From Azospirillum sp. TSH64 (GTDB lineage: Bacteria; Pseudomonadota; Alphaproteobacteria; Azospirillales; Azospirillaceae), in NCBI RefSeq assembly GCF_003116035.1, contig NZ_LGQW01000015.1, positions 4,814,212 to 4,878,211 of the forward strand: 64,000 nt of DNA, in the 5' to 3' direction. The position numbers were made by a program, and so were the translations under genes. Under the pieces are notes generated by a model, which saw nothing but the letters and a program-made list of their open reading frames with translations, ran no database searches and was not told where the DNA came from. The stretch's first letter is position 1. The number at the start of each line of letters is the position of its first letter. This document shows, in pieces, positions 17,847 through 27,479 of the stretch.

Positions 17847-19432
17847 ACCGCTTTGCCGCGCTGATCGACGCGCTGGTCTTCATGCCGTCGCGCAACGGCA
17901 AGATCCGCCTGCTGGTCGAGCATTTCGCCACCGTGCCGGATCCCGAGCGCGGCTGGGCGCTGGCGGCGCTGACCGGGGCGCTCAGCTTCCGCGAGGCCAA
18001 GCCGGCGGCGATCCGCGAGCTGGCCGCCACGCGGGTCGATCCGGAGCTGCTGGCGCTGTCCTACGACTATGTTGGCGATCTGGCGGAGACGGTGGCGCTG
18101 ATCTGGCCGGAACGTCCTGAGCGTGCCAACAGCCTGCCGCCCAGCCTGGACGAGGTGGTGGAGGCGCTGCGCGCCGCCAAGCGCGGGCAGGTGATCGGGC
18201 TGGTGGAGGGCTGGCTCGACACGCTCGACTCGTCGGGGCGCTTCGCGCTCTTGAAGCTGATCACCGGGGCTCTGCGCATCGGCGTCTCCGCCCGGCTCGC
18301 CAAGACGGCGCTGGCGGAGTGGGGCAAGGCGGCGCGGCCGGAGGTGAGCGTCGACGACGTCGAGGAGGTCTGGCACGGGCTGACCGCCCCCTATGCGGAG
18401 CTGTTCGCTTGGCTGGAGGGGAGGGCGGAGCAGCCGGCGACCGGGGCCGGGGCCGGCTTCCGCCCGATGATGCTGTCCCACCCGCTGGAGGAGGAGGACC
18501 GCGCCGGGCTCGACCCCGCCGCCTATGCCGCGGAATGGAAATGGGACGGCATCCGCGTGCAGATGGTGGCGCGCGGCGGAGAGCGGCGGCTCTACAGCCG
18601 CACCGGCGACGACGTGTCCGGCGCCTTTCCCGACATCGTCGATCACATGAGCTTCGACGCGGTGCTGGATGGCGAGCTGCTGGTGGCGCGCGACGGGGTG
18701 GTGGCGCCCTTCAACGATCTGCAGCAGCGGCTCAACCGCAAGACGGTGACGGCGCAGATGCTGCGCGACGGGCCGGCCTGGGTGCGGCTCTACGACATCC
18801 TGTTCGACGGCGACGAGGATCTGCGCGGCCTGTCCTTCGTCGAGCGGCGCGCCCGGCTGGAGCGCTGGTACGAGACGGTGCGGCCGCGGCGGATGGATTT
18901 GTCGCCGCTGGTGCCGTTCGACCGGTGGGACGAGCTGGTGGAACTGCGCGAGGGCGCGCGGGAGAACGGCATCGAAGGGCTGATGCTGAAGCGGCGCGAC
19001 AGCGCCTATCTCGCCGGGCGGCCGAAGGGACCGTGGTTCAAGTGGAAGCGCGGGGCGCTGACGCTCGACACCGTGATGATGTACGCCCAGCGCGGCCACG
19101 GGAAGCGGTCGAGCTATTATTCGGACTACACGTTCGGTGTCTGGCGCGGCGAGGAGCTGGTGCCGGTCGGCAAGGCCTATTCCGGCTTCACCGACGCCGA
19201 ACTGGTCGAGTTGGACCGCTGGGTGCGCAACCACACCACCCGCCGCTACGGCCCGGTGCGCGAGGTGGAGGCCGGGCTGGTGCTGGAGGTCGCCTTCGAC
19301 AGCGTGCACCTGTCGAACCGGCACAAGAGCGGGCTCGCCATGCGCTTCCCCCGCATCCACCGCATCCGCTGGGACAAGCCGGCGCATGAGGCCGACCGGC
19401 TGGAGACGCTGGCGGCGATGGTGGCGGGGTAG
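17843..19432 (+). CDS. ATP-dependent DNA ligase
   Basis: 529 residues. An N-terminal all-helical domain, then the nucleotidyltransferase domain with motif KWDGIR (K233 is the predicted adenylated lysine) and GIEGLMLK and PWFKWKR motifs, then an OB-fold. It seals nicks in DNA and is separate from the replicative NAD-dependent ligase. The GTG start overlaps the exonuclease stop and is preceded by AAGGAGAG. In related operons a DEXH helicase and a PdeM-type phosphoesterase follow; neither is here, because the next gene is a short lipoprotein on the other strand. Confidence 0.95.
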   Translation: MNRFAALIDALVFMPSRNGKIRLLVEHFATVPDPERGWALAALTGALSFREAKPAAIRELAATRVDPELLALSYDYVGDLAETVALIWPERPERANSLPPSLDEVVEALRAAKRGQVIGLVEGWLDTLDSSGRFALLKLITGALRIGVSARLAKTALAEWGKAARPEVSVDDVEEVWHGLTAPYAELFAWLEGRAEQPATGAGAGFRPMMLSHPLEEEDRAGLDPAAYAAEWKWDGIRVQMVARGGERRLYSRTGDDVSGAFPDIVDHMSFDAVLDGELLVARDGVVAPFNDLQQRLNRKTVTAQMLRDGPAWVRLYDILFDGDEDLRGLSFVERRARLERWYETVRPRRMDLSPLVPFDRWDELVELREGARENGIEGLMLKRRDSAYLAGRPKGPWFKWKRGALTLDTVMMYAQRGHGKRSSYYSDYTFGVWRGEELVPVGKAYSGFTDAELVELDRWVRNHTTRRYGPVREVEAGLVLEVAFDSVHLSNRHKSGLAMRFPRIHRIRWDKPAHEADRLETLAAMVAG

Positions 19433-19443
19433 GGCGGGACGCC

Positions 19444-19635
19444 CTACCGCAGCGGGGCGGTCACCACGTCGACGGAGGTTTCCGCCACGGTGCCGACCAC
19501 GTCGACGGCGGTGCCGGCGATGCTGGCGGCACCGCTCGCCACCCCGGCGACGGCGCCGCAGCCGGTCAGCGAACCGCCGAGCAGCAGCAGGGCGGCGAGC
19601 GGAAGAAGGCGGCGCGGGGCGGGGCGGCGGGACAT
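19444..19635 (-). CDS. small lipoprotein
   Basis: 63 residues. A lipoprotein signal with lipobox LTGC (Cys at residue 26) follows a hydrophobic LLPLAALLLLGG core, then a short Ala/Val/Gly/Thr rich tail with no charged domain. The ATG at 19635 has a strong GGAGG ribosome binding site. Probably an outer- or inner-membrane anchored peptide of unknown role. It converges on the DNA ligase gene with only 11 bp between the two stops. Confidence 0.75.
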   Translation of the reverse strand: MSRRPAPRRLLPLAALLLLGGSLTGCGAVAGVASGAASIAGTAVDVVGTVAETSVDVVTAPLR

Positions 19636-19998
19636 GGCGTCCTCCAAAAAACCGGAAACGGATACGGATACAGGTCCGGTGGCGATTGCAGCACGCAATT
19701 CCGACCGAAAGGTTAATCCCGGCATTTGCCGCAAGAGCGGTGAATTCCGCCTCCGCCTGATGCAGTGCCCTTTCCAGGTCGGTGCCGAGTATTACAAGTA
19801 ATTCATCGCGGTGTAATACCTTGATGTAGGTTCTCGCAAGGGCGCGGACGGGTTACAGGAGATGGGCATGGCTGTCATGAAGAATTCTCCGTCATCCATG
19901 GCTGTTTCCGCATAGCCGTATTCAACTCCGGCCCCATATCTGGCTTGCCGACCGAGGAAAGATGTCTGCAATCGATTGACTGGTTGGGAAAGACACAG

Positions 19999-21162
19999 AT
20001 GCGCGACGGTTCCTTTGCCGATCTCATCGCCCCCTATGACCGGGTGGCGCTCGTCCTTCAGGGTGGCGGCGCGCTCGGCGCCTATCAGGCGGGCGTCGTC
20101 GAGGGGCTGTTCGAGCACGACATCCATCCGACCTGGGTGGCCGGCGTGTCGATCGGCGCCATCAACGCGGCGCTGATCGCCGGCAACCCGCCGGAGCGGC
20201 GCTGCGCCGCGCTGTCGGAGTTCTGGAGCCGCATCGCCCCGCCCTCGCCCTGGGAAGGGGCGGAGACGCTGTGGCGGCGGCTCGATCCCGACGGGCCGTC
20301 GATCTCGGTCCTCAACCAGTGGAGCGCGTGGCGGACGGCGCTGTCCGGCCAGCCCGGCTTCTTCCGGCCGCGGCCGGCGGTGGAATGGGCGGCGGCCGGT
20401 CCCTTCGCCGGGCCGACCAGTTTCTACGACACCGCCCCGCTGAGGAAGACGCTGGAGGATCTGATCGACTTCGACCGGATCAACCGCGGCGACATCCGGC
20501 TGTCGCTGGGGGCGGTCGACGTGCTGACCGGCAACTCGATCTATTTCGACACCGAGACCCACCGGATCGGGCCGGAGCATGTGATGGCGAGCGGCGCCCT
20601 GCCGCCCGGCTTCGCCCCCGTCGAGATCGACGGCGGCTTCTATTGGGACGGCGGGCTGGTCTCCAACACGCCGCTCGACCATGTGCTGGAGGACCGGCCG
20701 CGCCGCGACACGCTGGTCTTCCAGGTCGATCTGTGGAGCGCCATCGGGCAGGTGCCGCGCGGCATGTCGGAGGTGCTGGAGCGGCAGAAGGACATCACCT
20801 ATTCCAGCCGCACCCGCTTCAACACCGACAAGGTCACCTACGAGCAGACCCTGCGCAACCAGCTGGTCACGCTGCTCGACCGGCTGCCGGAGGATCTGCG
20901 GGACACGCCGGAGGCGAAAGCGCTGCGGGGCGCCGCCTGCGAGGCGGCGGTCAACATCATCCACCTGATCTACCGCCGCAAAAGCTACGAACGCGACAGC
21001 AAGGACTACGAGTTCTCCAACGCCGGCATGCGGGAGCATTGGGAAAGCGGCCGTGCCGACACCCTGGCCACGCTTGCCCACCCGGACTGGCTGGCGATGC
21101 CGCCGCGGCTGGGCGGACCCGTCACGCACGACCTGCTGCGCGACGACGGAAAGCCGGACTGA
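19999..21162 (+). CDS. patatin-like phospholipase with DUF3734
   Basis: 387 residues from the ATG at 19999 (GGGAAAG upstream); a longer TTG start at 19945 is possible. Patatin acyl hydrolase signs: oxyanion motif GGGALG (22-27), nucleophile GVSIG with Ser51, and the catalytic Asp in WDGG. The C-terminal part (RRKSYERDSKDYEFSNAGMR) is the DUF3734 region often attached to such patatins. It precedes 3-hydroxybutyrate dehydrogenase by 57 bp on the same strand, a pairing that may link lipid or PHB turnover; that link is inferred. Confidence 0.93.
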   Translation: MRDGSFADLIAPYDRVALVLQGGGALGAYQAGVVEGLFEHDIHPTWVAGVSIGAINAALIAGNPPERRCAALSEFWSRIAPPSPWEGAETLWRRLDPDGPSISVLNQWSAWRTALSGQPGFFRPRPAVEWAAAGPFAGPTSFYDTAPLRKTLEDLIDFDRINRGDIRLSLGAVDVLTGNSIYFDTETHRIGPEHVMASGALPPGFAPVEIDGGFYWDGGLVSNTPLDHVLEDRPRRDTLVFQVDLWSAIGQVPRGMSEVLERQKDITYSSRTRFNTDKVTYEQTLRNQLVTLLDRLPEDLRDTPEAKALRGAACEAAVNIIHLIYRRKSYERDSKDYEFSNAGMREHWESGRADTLATLAHPDWLAMPPRLGGPVTHDLLRDDGKPD

Positions 21163-21219
21163 CCGGACATCACCGAAGAGACACCCTCACCGACATCTCG
21201 ATCGAGAAGGAGCGGACCC

Positions 21220-21999
21220 ATGCGCTTGCAGGACAAAGTCGCCGTCATCACCGGGGCGGCGAGCGGAATCGGGCTTGAGATCGCCCGGACCTTCGCCCGC
21301 GAGGGCGCCAAGATCGTCATCGCCGACCTGAACCAGGCCGGTGCCGATGCCGCCGCGGCCAGCCTGGACCCCACGGGCAAGCGGGCTCTCGGCGTCGCCA
21401 TGGATGTGACCGACGAGGCCCAGGTCGATGCCGGCATGGCCCGCGCCGCCGACGCTTTCGGCCGCATCGACATCCTGGTCAGCAATGCCGGCATCCAGAC
21501 CGTGGCGCCGGTCGAGCAGTTCGAGTTCGCCAAGTGGAAGCAGCTCCTGTCCATCCATCTGGACGGCGCCTTCCTGACCACCCGCGCCGCCCTGCGGACG
21601 ATGTACAAGCAGGGCAGCGGCAGCATCATCTATATGGGGTCGGTCCACTCCAAGGAGGCGTCGGCGCTGAAGGCGCCCTACGTCACCGCCAAGCATGGGC
21701 TGATCGGCCTTGCCAAGGTGGTCGCCAAGGAAGGCGCGGCACATGGCGTGCGCGCCAACGTGATCTGCCCCGGCTTCGTCCGCACCCCGCTGGTCGAGAA
21801 GCAGATTCCCGAGCAGGCCAAGGAGCTCGGCATCTCCGAAGAGGACGTGGTGAAGAAGGTGATGCTGAAGGAGACCGTCGACGGCGAGTTCACCACCGTC
21901 GAGGACGTCGCCCAGGCCGCCCTGTTCTTCGCGTCCTTCGAGTCCAACGCGCTGACCGGCCAGTCGCTGGTCGTCAGCCATGGCTGGTTCATGCAGTAA
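21220..21999 (+). CDS. bdhA: 3-hydroxybutyrate dehydrogenase
   Basis: 259 residues, short-chain dehydrogenase. Interconverts (R)-3-hydroxybutyrate and acetoacetate with NAD, the step after PHB depolymerisation. The Rossmann motif GAASGIG is at 12-18, NAG and YVTAK provide the catalytic Ser/Tyr/Lys set, and the C-terminal LVVSHGWFMQ is typical of this enzyme rather than of FabG. The start has an AAGGAG site. It is followed by its own terminator, so it ends the patatin-bdhA unit. The phasin gene at 62675 is a second PHB gene in the window. Confidence 0.94.
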   Translation: MRLQDKVAVITGAASGIGLEIARTFAREGAKIVIADLNQAGADAAAASLDPTGKRALGVAMDVTDEAQVDAGMARAADAFGRIDILVSNAGIQTVAPVEQFEFAKWKQLLSIHLDGAFLTTRAALRTMYKQGSGSIIYMGSVHSKEASALKAPYVTAKHGLIGLAKVVAKEGAAHGVRANVICPGFVRTPLVEKQIPEQAKELGISEEDVVKKVMLKETVDGEFTTVEDVAQAALFFASFESNALTGQSLVVSHGWFMQ

Positions 22000-22023
22000 G
22001 CCGTCCGACGGCAGCCGGAATGG

Positions 22024-22060
22024 AAAAAGGCGTCGGGTCATCGGCCCGACGCCTTTTCCG
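22024..22060 (+). terminator. rho-independent terminator of bdhA
   Basis: A 13-bp stem (22025-22037 with 22045-22057) and 7-base loop, closing with TTTT. It also faces the end of the chemoreceptor gene, and could serve both strands. Confidence 0.88.
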
Positions 22061-22106
22061 TTTCAAGATGCACCGATCTGGTCAGAGGCGGTTTGTCCCC
22101 CCCCTC

Positions 22107-24626
22107 TCAGAACTCCTTCCAGTCGTCGTCGTCGCTGGTGCTGTGCTTCAGGACCGGGACCGCGGCGGCGGTGGTGCGGGTGGGTGAGTCGGCGCGGGCG
22201 GACGGCTTGGCCGTCGCATGGGCCGTGCCGTTGCCGCGGGCGGCGGGCTTCGCCGCCGGCTTGGCGGTGGCGCGGGTGGGAGCCGGAGCGCGGCGGGTGG
22301 TGGTGACCGCGGGTGCGGCCTGGACCGCCGCCATCGCGCGCGGCGCCTGGGCATAACCGAAGCCGGTCGTGCCGAAGCCGGCCGCCTGATCGAACTTGAA
22401 GAAGCCGACCAGCGACTTCAGGTCGGTGGCCTGTCCGCTCATCGCCTGGGCGGCGGCGGTGGTTTCCTCCACCAGGGCGGCGTTCTTCTGGGTCATCTCG
22501 TCCATGTTGGCGACGGTCGAGTTGATCTCGTCGAGCGCCGTCGCCTGTTCGGCCGAGGCCGAGGCCATCTCGGCGATCAGCGTCGCCACCTGCTGCACCC
22601 CGGACACGATGCCCTGCAGCGCGTCGCCGGCCTTGCTGACCAGATCGACGCCGTCCTTGACCTGGGCGTCGCTGTCCAGGATCAGGCCCTTGATCTCCTT
22701 CGAGGCCTGGGCGGAGCGCTGGGCGAGCTGCCGCACCTCCTGCGCCACCACGGCGAAGCCGCGCCCGGCGTCGCCGGCCCGCGCCGCCTCCACCGCCGCG
22801 TTCAGCGCCAGCAGGTTGGTCTGGAAGGCGATCTCGTCGATCACGCCGATGATGTCGGTGATCTTGCGGCTGGATTCCTCGATCCGGCGCATCGCCTCGA
22901 TGGCGGAGCCGGCGACGCCGCCGCCCGACTCGGCGGACCCGCGGGCCTGGGCCGCCATCACGTTGGCGCGCTGGGCGTTCTCGGCGTTGGAGCGCACGGT
23001 CGCCCCCAGCTCCTCCATGCTGGCCGCGGTCTCTTCCAGCGAGGATGCCTGCTGTTCGGTGCGGTCGGCGAGGTCGGAGGATCCCAGCGACACTTCCGCG
23101 GCGGCGGCGGCGATGGTCTCGGCGGCCTGGGTGATCTGGCCGACGATCTCCGTCAGACGGGTGGAGGTGGTGTTGACGTCGGTCTTCACCCGCTCGAAGG
23201 CGCCCTGGTAGTCGCGGGTGACTCGGCGGTTCAGGTCGCCCTGGGCCAGCGCCGACAGCACCTCGCCCAGGTCGGCGATCACCGCCTCCACCGTGTCGGT
23301 CAGGCGGTTGATGCCTTCCGACATGGTCCTGTAGAAGCCGTCCTTGCCGGCCAGATCGATGCGGCGCTCCAGGTCGCCCTTCGACACGGCGTCGATCAGG
23401 GTGGCGATCTCCTCGCCGATGGCCTGCTCGCGGGCGCGCTGGGCCTCGGCGGCGCGGCGTTCGGCCTCCAGCCTCTCGCGCTCCGCCTCGTCCATCCGCT
23501 TCTTCTCGATGGCGTTCTCCTTGAACACCAGCACGGCCTTGGCCATGCTGCCGATCTCGTCGCGGTTGGCGAGCGCCGGAACGTCCACCGTGAGGTTGCC
23601 GGCGGCCAGTTCGGTCATCGTGCCGGTCATCTGCACCACCGGGCGGACGATGGAGCGCGCGGTGACCAGCGCCACCAAGATGCCGATCATGAGAGCGCCG
23701 ACCGCCATGCCGATCAGCAGGCTGCGGGTCTTCTCCATGTCGCTCTGCGAGGCGGACAGCACGGCTCCGCGCGCCTCCGCCTGGGAGGCGATGGTCTTCT
23801 CCACCAGGGTGGCGAATTCCTCCGCCTCGCCGGTCATGGTGCGGAAGGCCAGGGTCTGGGCATCGTTGACCGCGGCGACCACCCGGTTGAAGCTGTCCAG
23901 ATAGCGAGTGGAGAGCTGGATCGTCTCCTCGACGTCGCGCTTCTGCACCGGGTCGGCGATGCGGGCCGACAGCGGGCCGGCCGCCTTGAGGAAGGAGTCC
24001 ATCCGGCCGCGCGTCTCGTCCGCCGACTTCGCCGTCTGGTCCGTCAGGAAGCGCTGGGCGCTGAGGCGGGCGAGGACCAGCATCTCCTGCACCTGACCGG
24101 CGCGCGCCGCAGTCTCGAAATCGCCGGCGGCGATGCCGGCGGCGATCGTCCGGCTCAACCCTTCCCGCGCCTTCAGGCCGGCCGGCACCAGCTCGTCCGC
24201 CACCAGCCGGTCACGCTGCTCGCGCAGCTTGACCAGCTGGGCAAAGTTGGCGGTGTAGCTGTCGAACTGCCGGATCATCGCCTCCAGATTGGCGCGGCGG
24301 CCGGGATCCTGCGTGGCGTCGCGGATGGAGCGCAGCATGTCGCCGAGCTTCTTCTGCTGCGTCTGGATCGGAGCGATCAGGGCGTTGTTGCCGGAGAAGG
24401 AGTAGTTGACCGCGTTGCGGCGCATGTCCGACACCGAGCCGTCCACGTCGGACAGCCGCAGCGAACCGTCGGAGATCGTCGCGTAACGGGTGAAGCCTTC
24501 CTCCACCGTCGACAGGGACCGGACGCCCAGCGCTGCCACCAGGACGAGGAGGGCGAGGATCAGAAGGAAACCCACCTGGATGCGGGTGCCCACCTTGAAA
24601 CGGCCGGCGAAGCTGGCGTTCTGCAT
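22107..24626 (-). CDS. methyl-accepting chemotaxis protein
   Basis: 839 residues from the ATG at 24626. Membrane segment about 16-36, a large helical periplasmic sensor, a second membrane segment (LLIGMAVGALMIGILVALV), HAMP, a second HAMP-like region, and a signalling domain with the conserved tip EIAFQTNLLALNAAVEAARA. An Ala/Pro/Thr/Lys rich linker leads to a C-terminal DDDWKEF, which fits the xWxxF pentapeptide that tethers CheR/CheB. It therefore looks like a receptor that is methylated with a bound methyltransferase. The ligand is not predictable. No che genes lie nearby. Confidence 0.95.
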   Translation of the reverse strand: MQNASFAGRFKVGTRIQVGFLLILALLVLVAALGVRSLSTVEEGFTRYATISDGSLRLSDVDGSVSDMRRNAVNYSFSGNNALIAPIQTQQKKLGDMLRSIRDATQDPGRRANLEAMIRQFDSYTANFAQLVKLREQRDRLVADELVPAGLKAREGLSRTIAAGIAAGDFETAARAGQVQEMLVLARLSAQRFLTDQTAKSADETRGRMDSFLKAAGPLSARIADPVQKRDVEETIQLSTRYLDSFNRVVAAVNDAQTLAFRTMTGEAEEFATLVEKTIASQAEARGAVLSASQSDMEKTRSLLIGMAVGALMIGILVALVTARSIVRPVVQMTGTMTELAAGNLTVDVPALANRDEIGSMAKAVLVFKENAIEKKRMDEAERERLEAERRAAEAQRAREQAIGEEIATLIDAVSKGDLERRIDLAGKDGFYRTMSEGINRLTDTVEAVIADLGEVLSALAQGDLNRRVTRDYQGAFERVKTDVNTTSTRLTEIVGQITQAAETIAAAAAEVSLGSSDLADRTEQQASSLEETAASMEELGATVRSNAENAQRANVMAAQARGSAESGGGVAGSAIEAMRRIEESSRKITDIIGVIDEIAFQTNLLALNAAVEAARAGDAGRGFAVVAQEVRQLAQRSAQASKEIKGLILDSDAQVKDGVDLVSKAGDALQGIVSGVQQVATLIAEMASASAEQATALDEINSTVANMDEMTQKNAALVEETTAAAQAMSGQATDLKSLVGFFKFDQAAGFGTTGFGYAQAPRAMAAVQAAPAVTTTRRAPAPTRATAKPAAKPAARGNGTAHATAKPSARADSPTRTTAAAVPVLKHSTSDDDDWKEF

Positions 24627-24899
24627 GGTCAAATGCCTTGGTCTGCGGATCGGGTCGAACGCGATACGCCCGGCAGGGTAGAGGAAAGTGGTTTCCAGTC
24701 CGTTGCCATGGCGCAAGGAAATGCACGGAAAGCGCCCCTGGGGCGCGGCAAAATCGTGTCAAAGCCGTGACCCGGGGCTTTGACGATGCGGCCGCGGTCC
24801 CTAGGTTACGTCGCCTGCACAGCATTCGGGCGACGGTCCTTCGGGGGCCGGTCTTCCCTGGGCCGGCAGACATCACCGTAAAGGCTACTGAAAAATCCG

Positions 24900-26807
24900 A
24901 TGCGCCGCAGCCTCCCGCCGACCTCCGACACCAGCGCCTTCACCCGCCCGTCCGGCGACCTGCGGGCCGCGATCCGCTCGCTCGGCCCCTACATCTGGCC
25001 CCGCGATTCCGTGGAAACGCGGGTGCGGGTGGTGCTGGCGATGCTTCTGCTGATCGGCGCCAAGGTCGCCAACGTCTATGTGCCGATCTTCTACAAGCAT
25101 GCGGTGGACGCGCTGACGCCCGCCAGCGCCGGCGGCAGTGCCGGATTGGGAGGGGGCCCGGGTGCGGTGGTCGCCATCCCGCTGGGACTGATCGTCGCAT
25201 ACGGCCTTGCCCGCGTGACCTCGCTGGTCTTCGCCGAACTGCGCGACGCCGTCTTCGCCACGGTGGCTCAGCGGACCATCCGCCGGGTGGCGCTGTCGGT
25301 GTTCCGGCACCTGCACGCGCTGTCGCTGCGCTTCCATCTGGAACGCCAGACCGGCGGCCTGACCCGCTCGCTGGAGCGCGGAACCCGCGCCATCGAGTCG
25401 CTGCTGCGCTACACCCTGTTCTCCATCGTGCCGACGCTGGTGGAGATCGCACTGGTCTGCGCCATCCTGTGGAAGCTGTTCAGCGTCTGGTTCGCGCTGG
25501 CGACCTTCGTCACGGTGATGGGCTACATCCTCTACACCTTCTTCGTGTCGGAATGGCGCATCAAGTTCCGCCGCCTGATGAACGACACCGACAGCAAGGC
25601 CAACACCAAGGCCATCGACAGCCTGCTGAACTACGAGACGGTCAAGTATTTCGGCAACGAGGAGCATGAGGCCCGCCGCTACGACGGCGCATTGCAGAGC
25701 TACGAGAAGGCGGCGGTGCGCAGCCAGCAGAGCCTGTCGCTGCTGAATGTCGGGCAGTCGGCGATCATCTCGCTGGGGCTGGCGGCGGTGATGGGCATGG
25801 CCGCCAAGGGCATCGTCGACGGCAGCATGTCGCTGGGCGACTTCGTTCTGGTGAACACCTATCTGTTGCAGCTCTACCAGCCGCTGAACTTCTTCGGCGT
25901 CGTCTATCGAGAGATCAAGCAGTCGCTGATCGACATCGAATCTATGGTGACGCTGCTGGCGGTCGACCGCGAGGTGGCCGACGGCCCCGATGCGAAGCCG
26001 CTGGCGGTCGACGGGGCGGAGCTGCGCTTCGAGGGGGTGGAGTTCGGCTATGACCCGCGCCGGCCGATCCTGAAGGATGTCAGCTTCACCGTGCCGGCCG
26101 GCAGGACGGTCGCCATCGTCGGCCCGTCGGGGGCCGGCAAGTCCACCATCAGCCGGCTGCTGTTCCGCTTCTACGACGTCAATGGCGGCCGGGTGCTGAT
26201 CGATGGGCAGGACATCCGCGGGGTGACCCAGTCCTCGCTGCGGGCGTCCATCGGCATCGTCCCGCAGGACACCGTGCTGTTCAACGACACCGTCTTTTAC
26301 AACATCGCCTATGGCCGCCCCGGCGCCAGCCCGGCGGAGGTGGAGCGGGCGGCCCGGCTGGCCCACATCCACGACTTCATCATGGCGCTGCCCGACGGCT
26401 ACCAGACCACGGTGGGAGAGCGCGGGCTGAAGCTGTCGGGCGGCGAGAAGCAGCGCGTCGCCATCGCCCGCACCATCCTGAAGGACCCGGCGATCCTGCT
26501 GTTCGACGAGGCGACCAGCGCGCTCGACACCCACACCGAGCGGGAAATCCAGGCCAACCTGCGCGAGGTCAGCCGCGGCCGCACCACGCTGGTGATCGCC
26601 CACCGGCTGTCCACCGTGATCGACGCCGACGAGATCCTGGTGCTGGAGGCCGGCCGGGTGATCGAACGCGGCCACCACACCGACCTGCTGGCCGCCCGCG
26701 GCGCCTATGCCGCCCTGTGGGCACGGCAGCAGGAAGCCAGCCAAGCGGCGGTCGGGTCATCGACCGGGGGCCCGGCGCCGCTGCCCGGCGTGCTGGCACC
26801 GACCTGA
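24900..26807 (+). CDS. Atm1/HMT1-type ABC exporter
   Basis: 635 residues, a half-transporter that works as a dimer in the inner membrane. An N-terminal six-span domain is followed by an ATPase with Walker A IVGPSGAGKST, signature LSGGEKQRVAIAR, Walker B ILLFDEATSALD and an H-loop AHRLST. The sequence NYETVKYFGNEEHEA is a hallmark of the Atm1 family, which exports glutathione-linked or sulfur compounds and is tied to Fe-S assembly and metal tolerance. A heme oxygenase gene follows 24 bp later on the same strand and is probably cotranscribed, which suggests a common iron or redox theme. Confidence 0.94.
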   Translation: MRRSLPPTSDTSAFTRPSGDLRAAIRSLGPYIWPRDSVETRVRVVLAMLLLIGAKVANVYVPIFYKHAVDALTPASAGGSAGLGGGPGAVVAIPLGLIVAYGLARVTSLVFAELRDAVFATVAQRTIRRVALSVFRHLHALSLRFHLERQTGGLTRSLERGTRAIESLLRYTLFSIVPTLVEIALVCAILWKLFSVWFALATFVTVMGYILYTFFVSEWRIKFRRLMNDTDSKANTKAIDSLLNYETVKYFGNEEHEARRYDGALQSYEKAAVRSQQSLSLLNVGQSAIISLGLAAVMGMAAKGIVDGSMSLGDFVLVNTYLLQLYQPLNFFGVVYREIKQSLIDIESMVTLLAVDREVADGPDAKPLAVDGAELRFEGVEFGYDPRRPILKDVSFTVPAGRTVAIVGPSGAGKSTISRLLFRFYDVNGGRVLIDGQDIRGVTQSSLRASIGIVPQDTVLFNDTVFYNIAYGRPGASPAEVERAARLAHIHDFIMALPDGYQTTVGERGLKLSGGEKQRVAIARTILKDPAILLFDEATSALDTHTEREIQANLREVSRGRTTLVIAHRLSTVIDADEILVLEAGRVIERGHHTDLLAARGAYAALWARQQEASQAAVGSSTGGPAPLPGVLAPT

Positions 26808-26831
26808 GCCGGAAGCGGGGAGAACGGGATC

Positions 26832-27407
26832 ATGGGACCGGCAAGGCAGGCGCTGCGCGCCGCGACGCGGGAGAGCCACGACCGTCTGGACAAGGCCGAG
26901 GTGCTGCAGCCTCTGGTCCGGCCGGACATCACGCAGCCGCAATATGTCCGCGCGCTGGCCGTTCTCCACGGCTTCAACGCGCCGGTGGAGCGGGGGCTGG
27001 GGGAGGACGGGGGAGACGGCGCGGCACGGCTGGCGCTGCTGCGCGAGGATCTGCGGGCGCTGGGCGCCGACCCGGACGCGCTGCCGGAGATCGCGGGGCT
27101 GCCGCCGCTGGACAGCGCGCCGGCCCGGCTGGCGGCGCGCTACGTGCTGGACGGCTCGGCCCATGGCGGACGGGCGATGCTGCCGGGGATCACCCGGGCG
27201 CTGGGCCATGACGCCCGGCGCGGCGCGCGCTTCCTGGCCTCGGACGGGCTGGACATGGCGGGGGCCTGGAAGGCGCTGATGGTCCGGCTGGAGGAGGAGC
27301 TTGCCGACCCCGCGGCGCTGGCCGTCGCCTGCGCCACCGCCGCCGGCCTGTTCGCGGCGCTGGAGAGGTGGACGGCCGAGCAGTGGGTGGGGGAGCGGAG
27401 GGCTTGA
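26832..27407 (+). CDS. biliverdin-producing heme oxygenase
   Basis: 191 residues. Opens heme to biliverdin, CO and iron. The helical fold is recognised by ATRESHDRLD near the N-terminus, whose His16 is the proximal heme ligand, and by the distal-helix GSAHGGRAMLPG segment. The usual distal motif GSxLGG is here GSAHGG. A GGGGAG ribosome binding site is present. Such genes often pair with a bacteriophytochrome, which is not in the window; the neighbour is instead an Atm1-type exporter. It could supply biliverdin or recycle heme iron. Confidence 0.88.
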   Translation: MGPARQALRAATRESHDRLDKAEVLQPLVRPDITQPQYVRALAVLHGFNAPVERGLGEDGGDGAARLALLREDLRALGADPDALPEIAGLPPLDSAPARLAARYVLDGSAHGGRAMLPGITRALGHDARRGARFLASDGLDMAGAWKALMVRLEEELADPAALAVACATAAGLFAALERWTAEQWVGERRA

Positions 27408-27479
27408 AACTGGCGCGCCGGGCCATCCCTTGATAGGGTGCCGCACCATCCTCATCCGGGTTCTGGAGACCGCTTTCCC

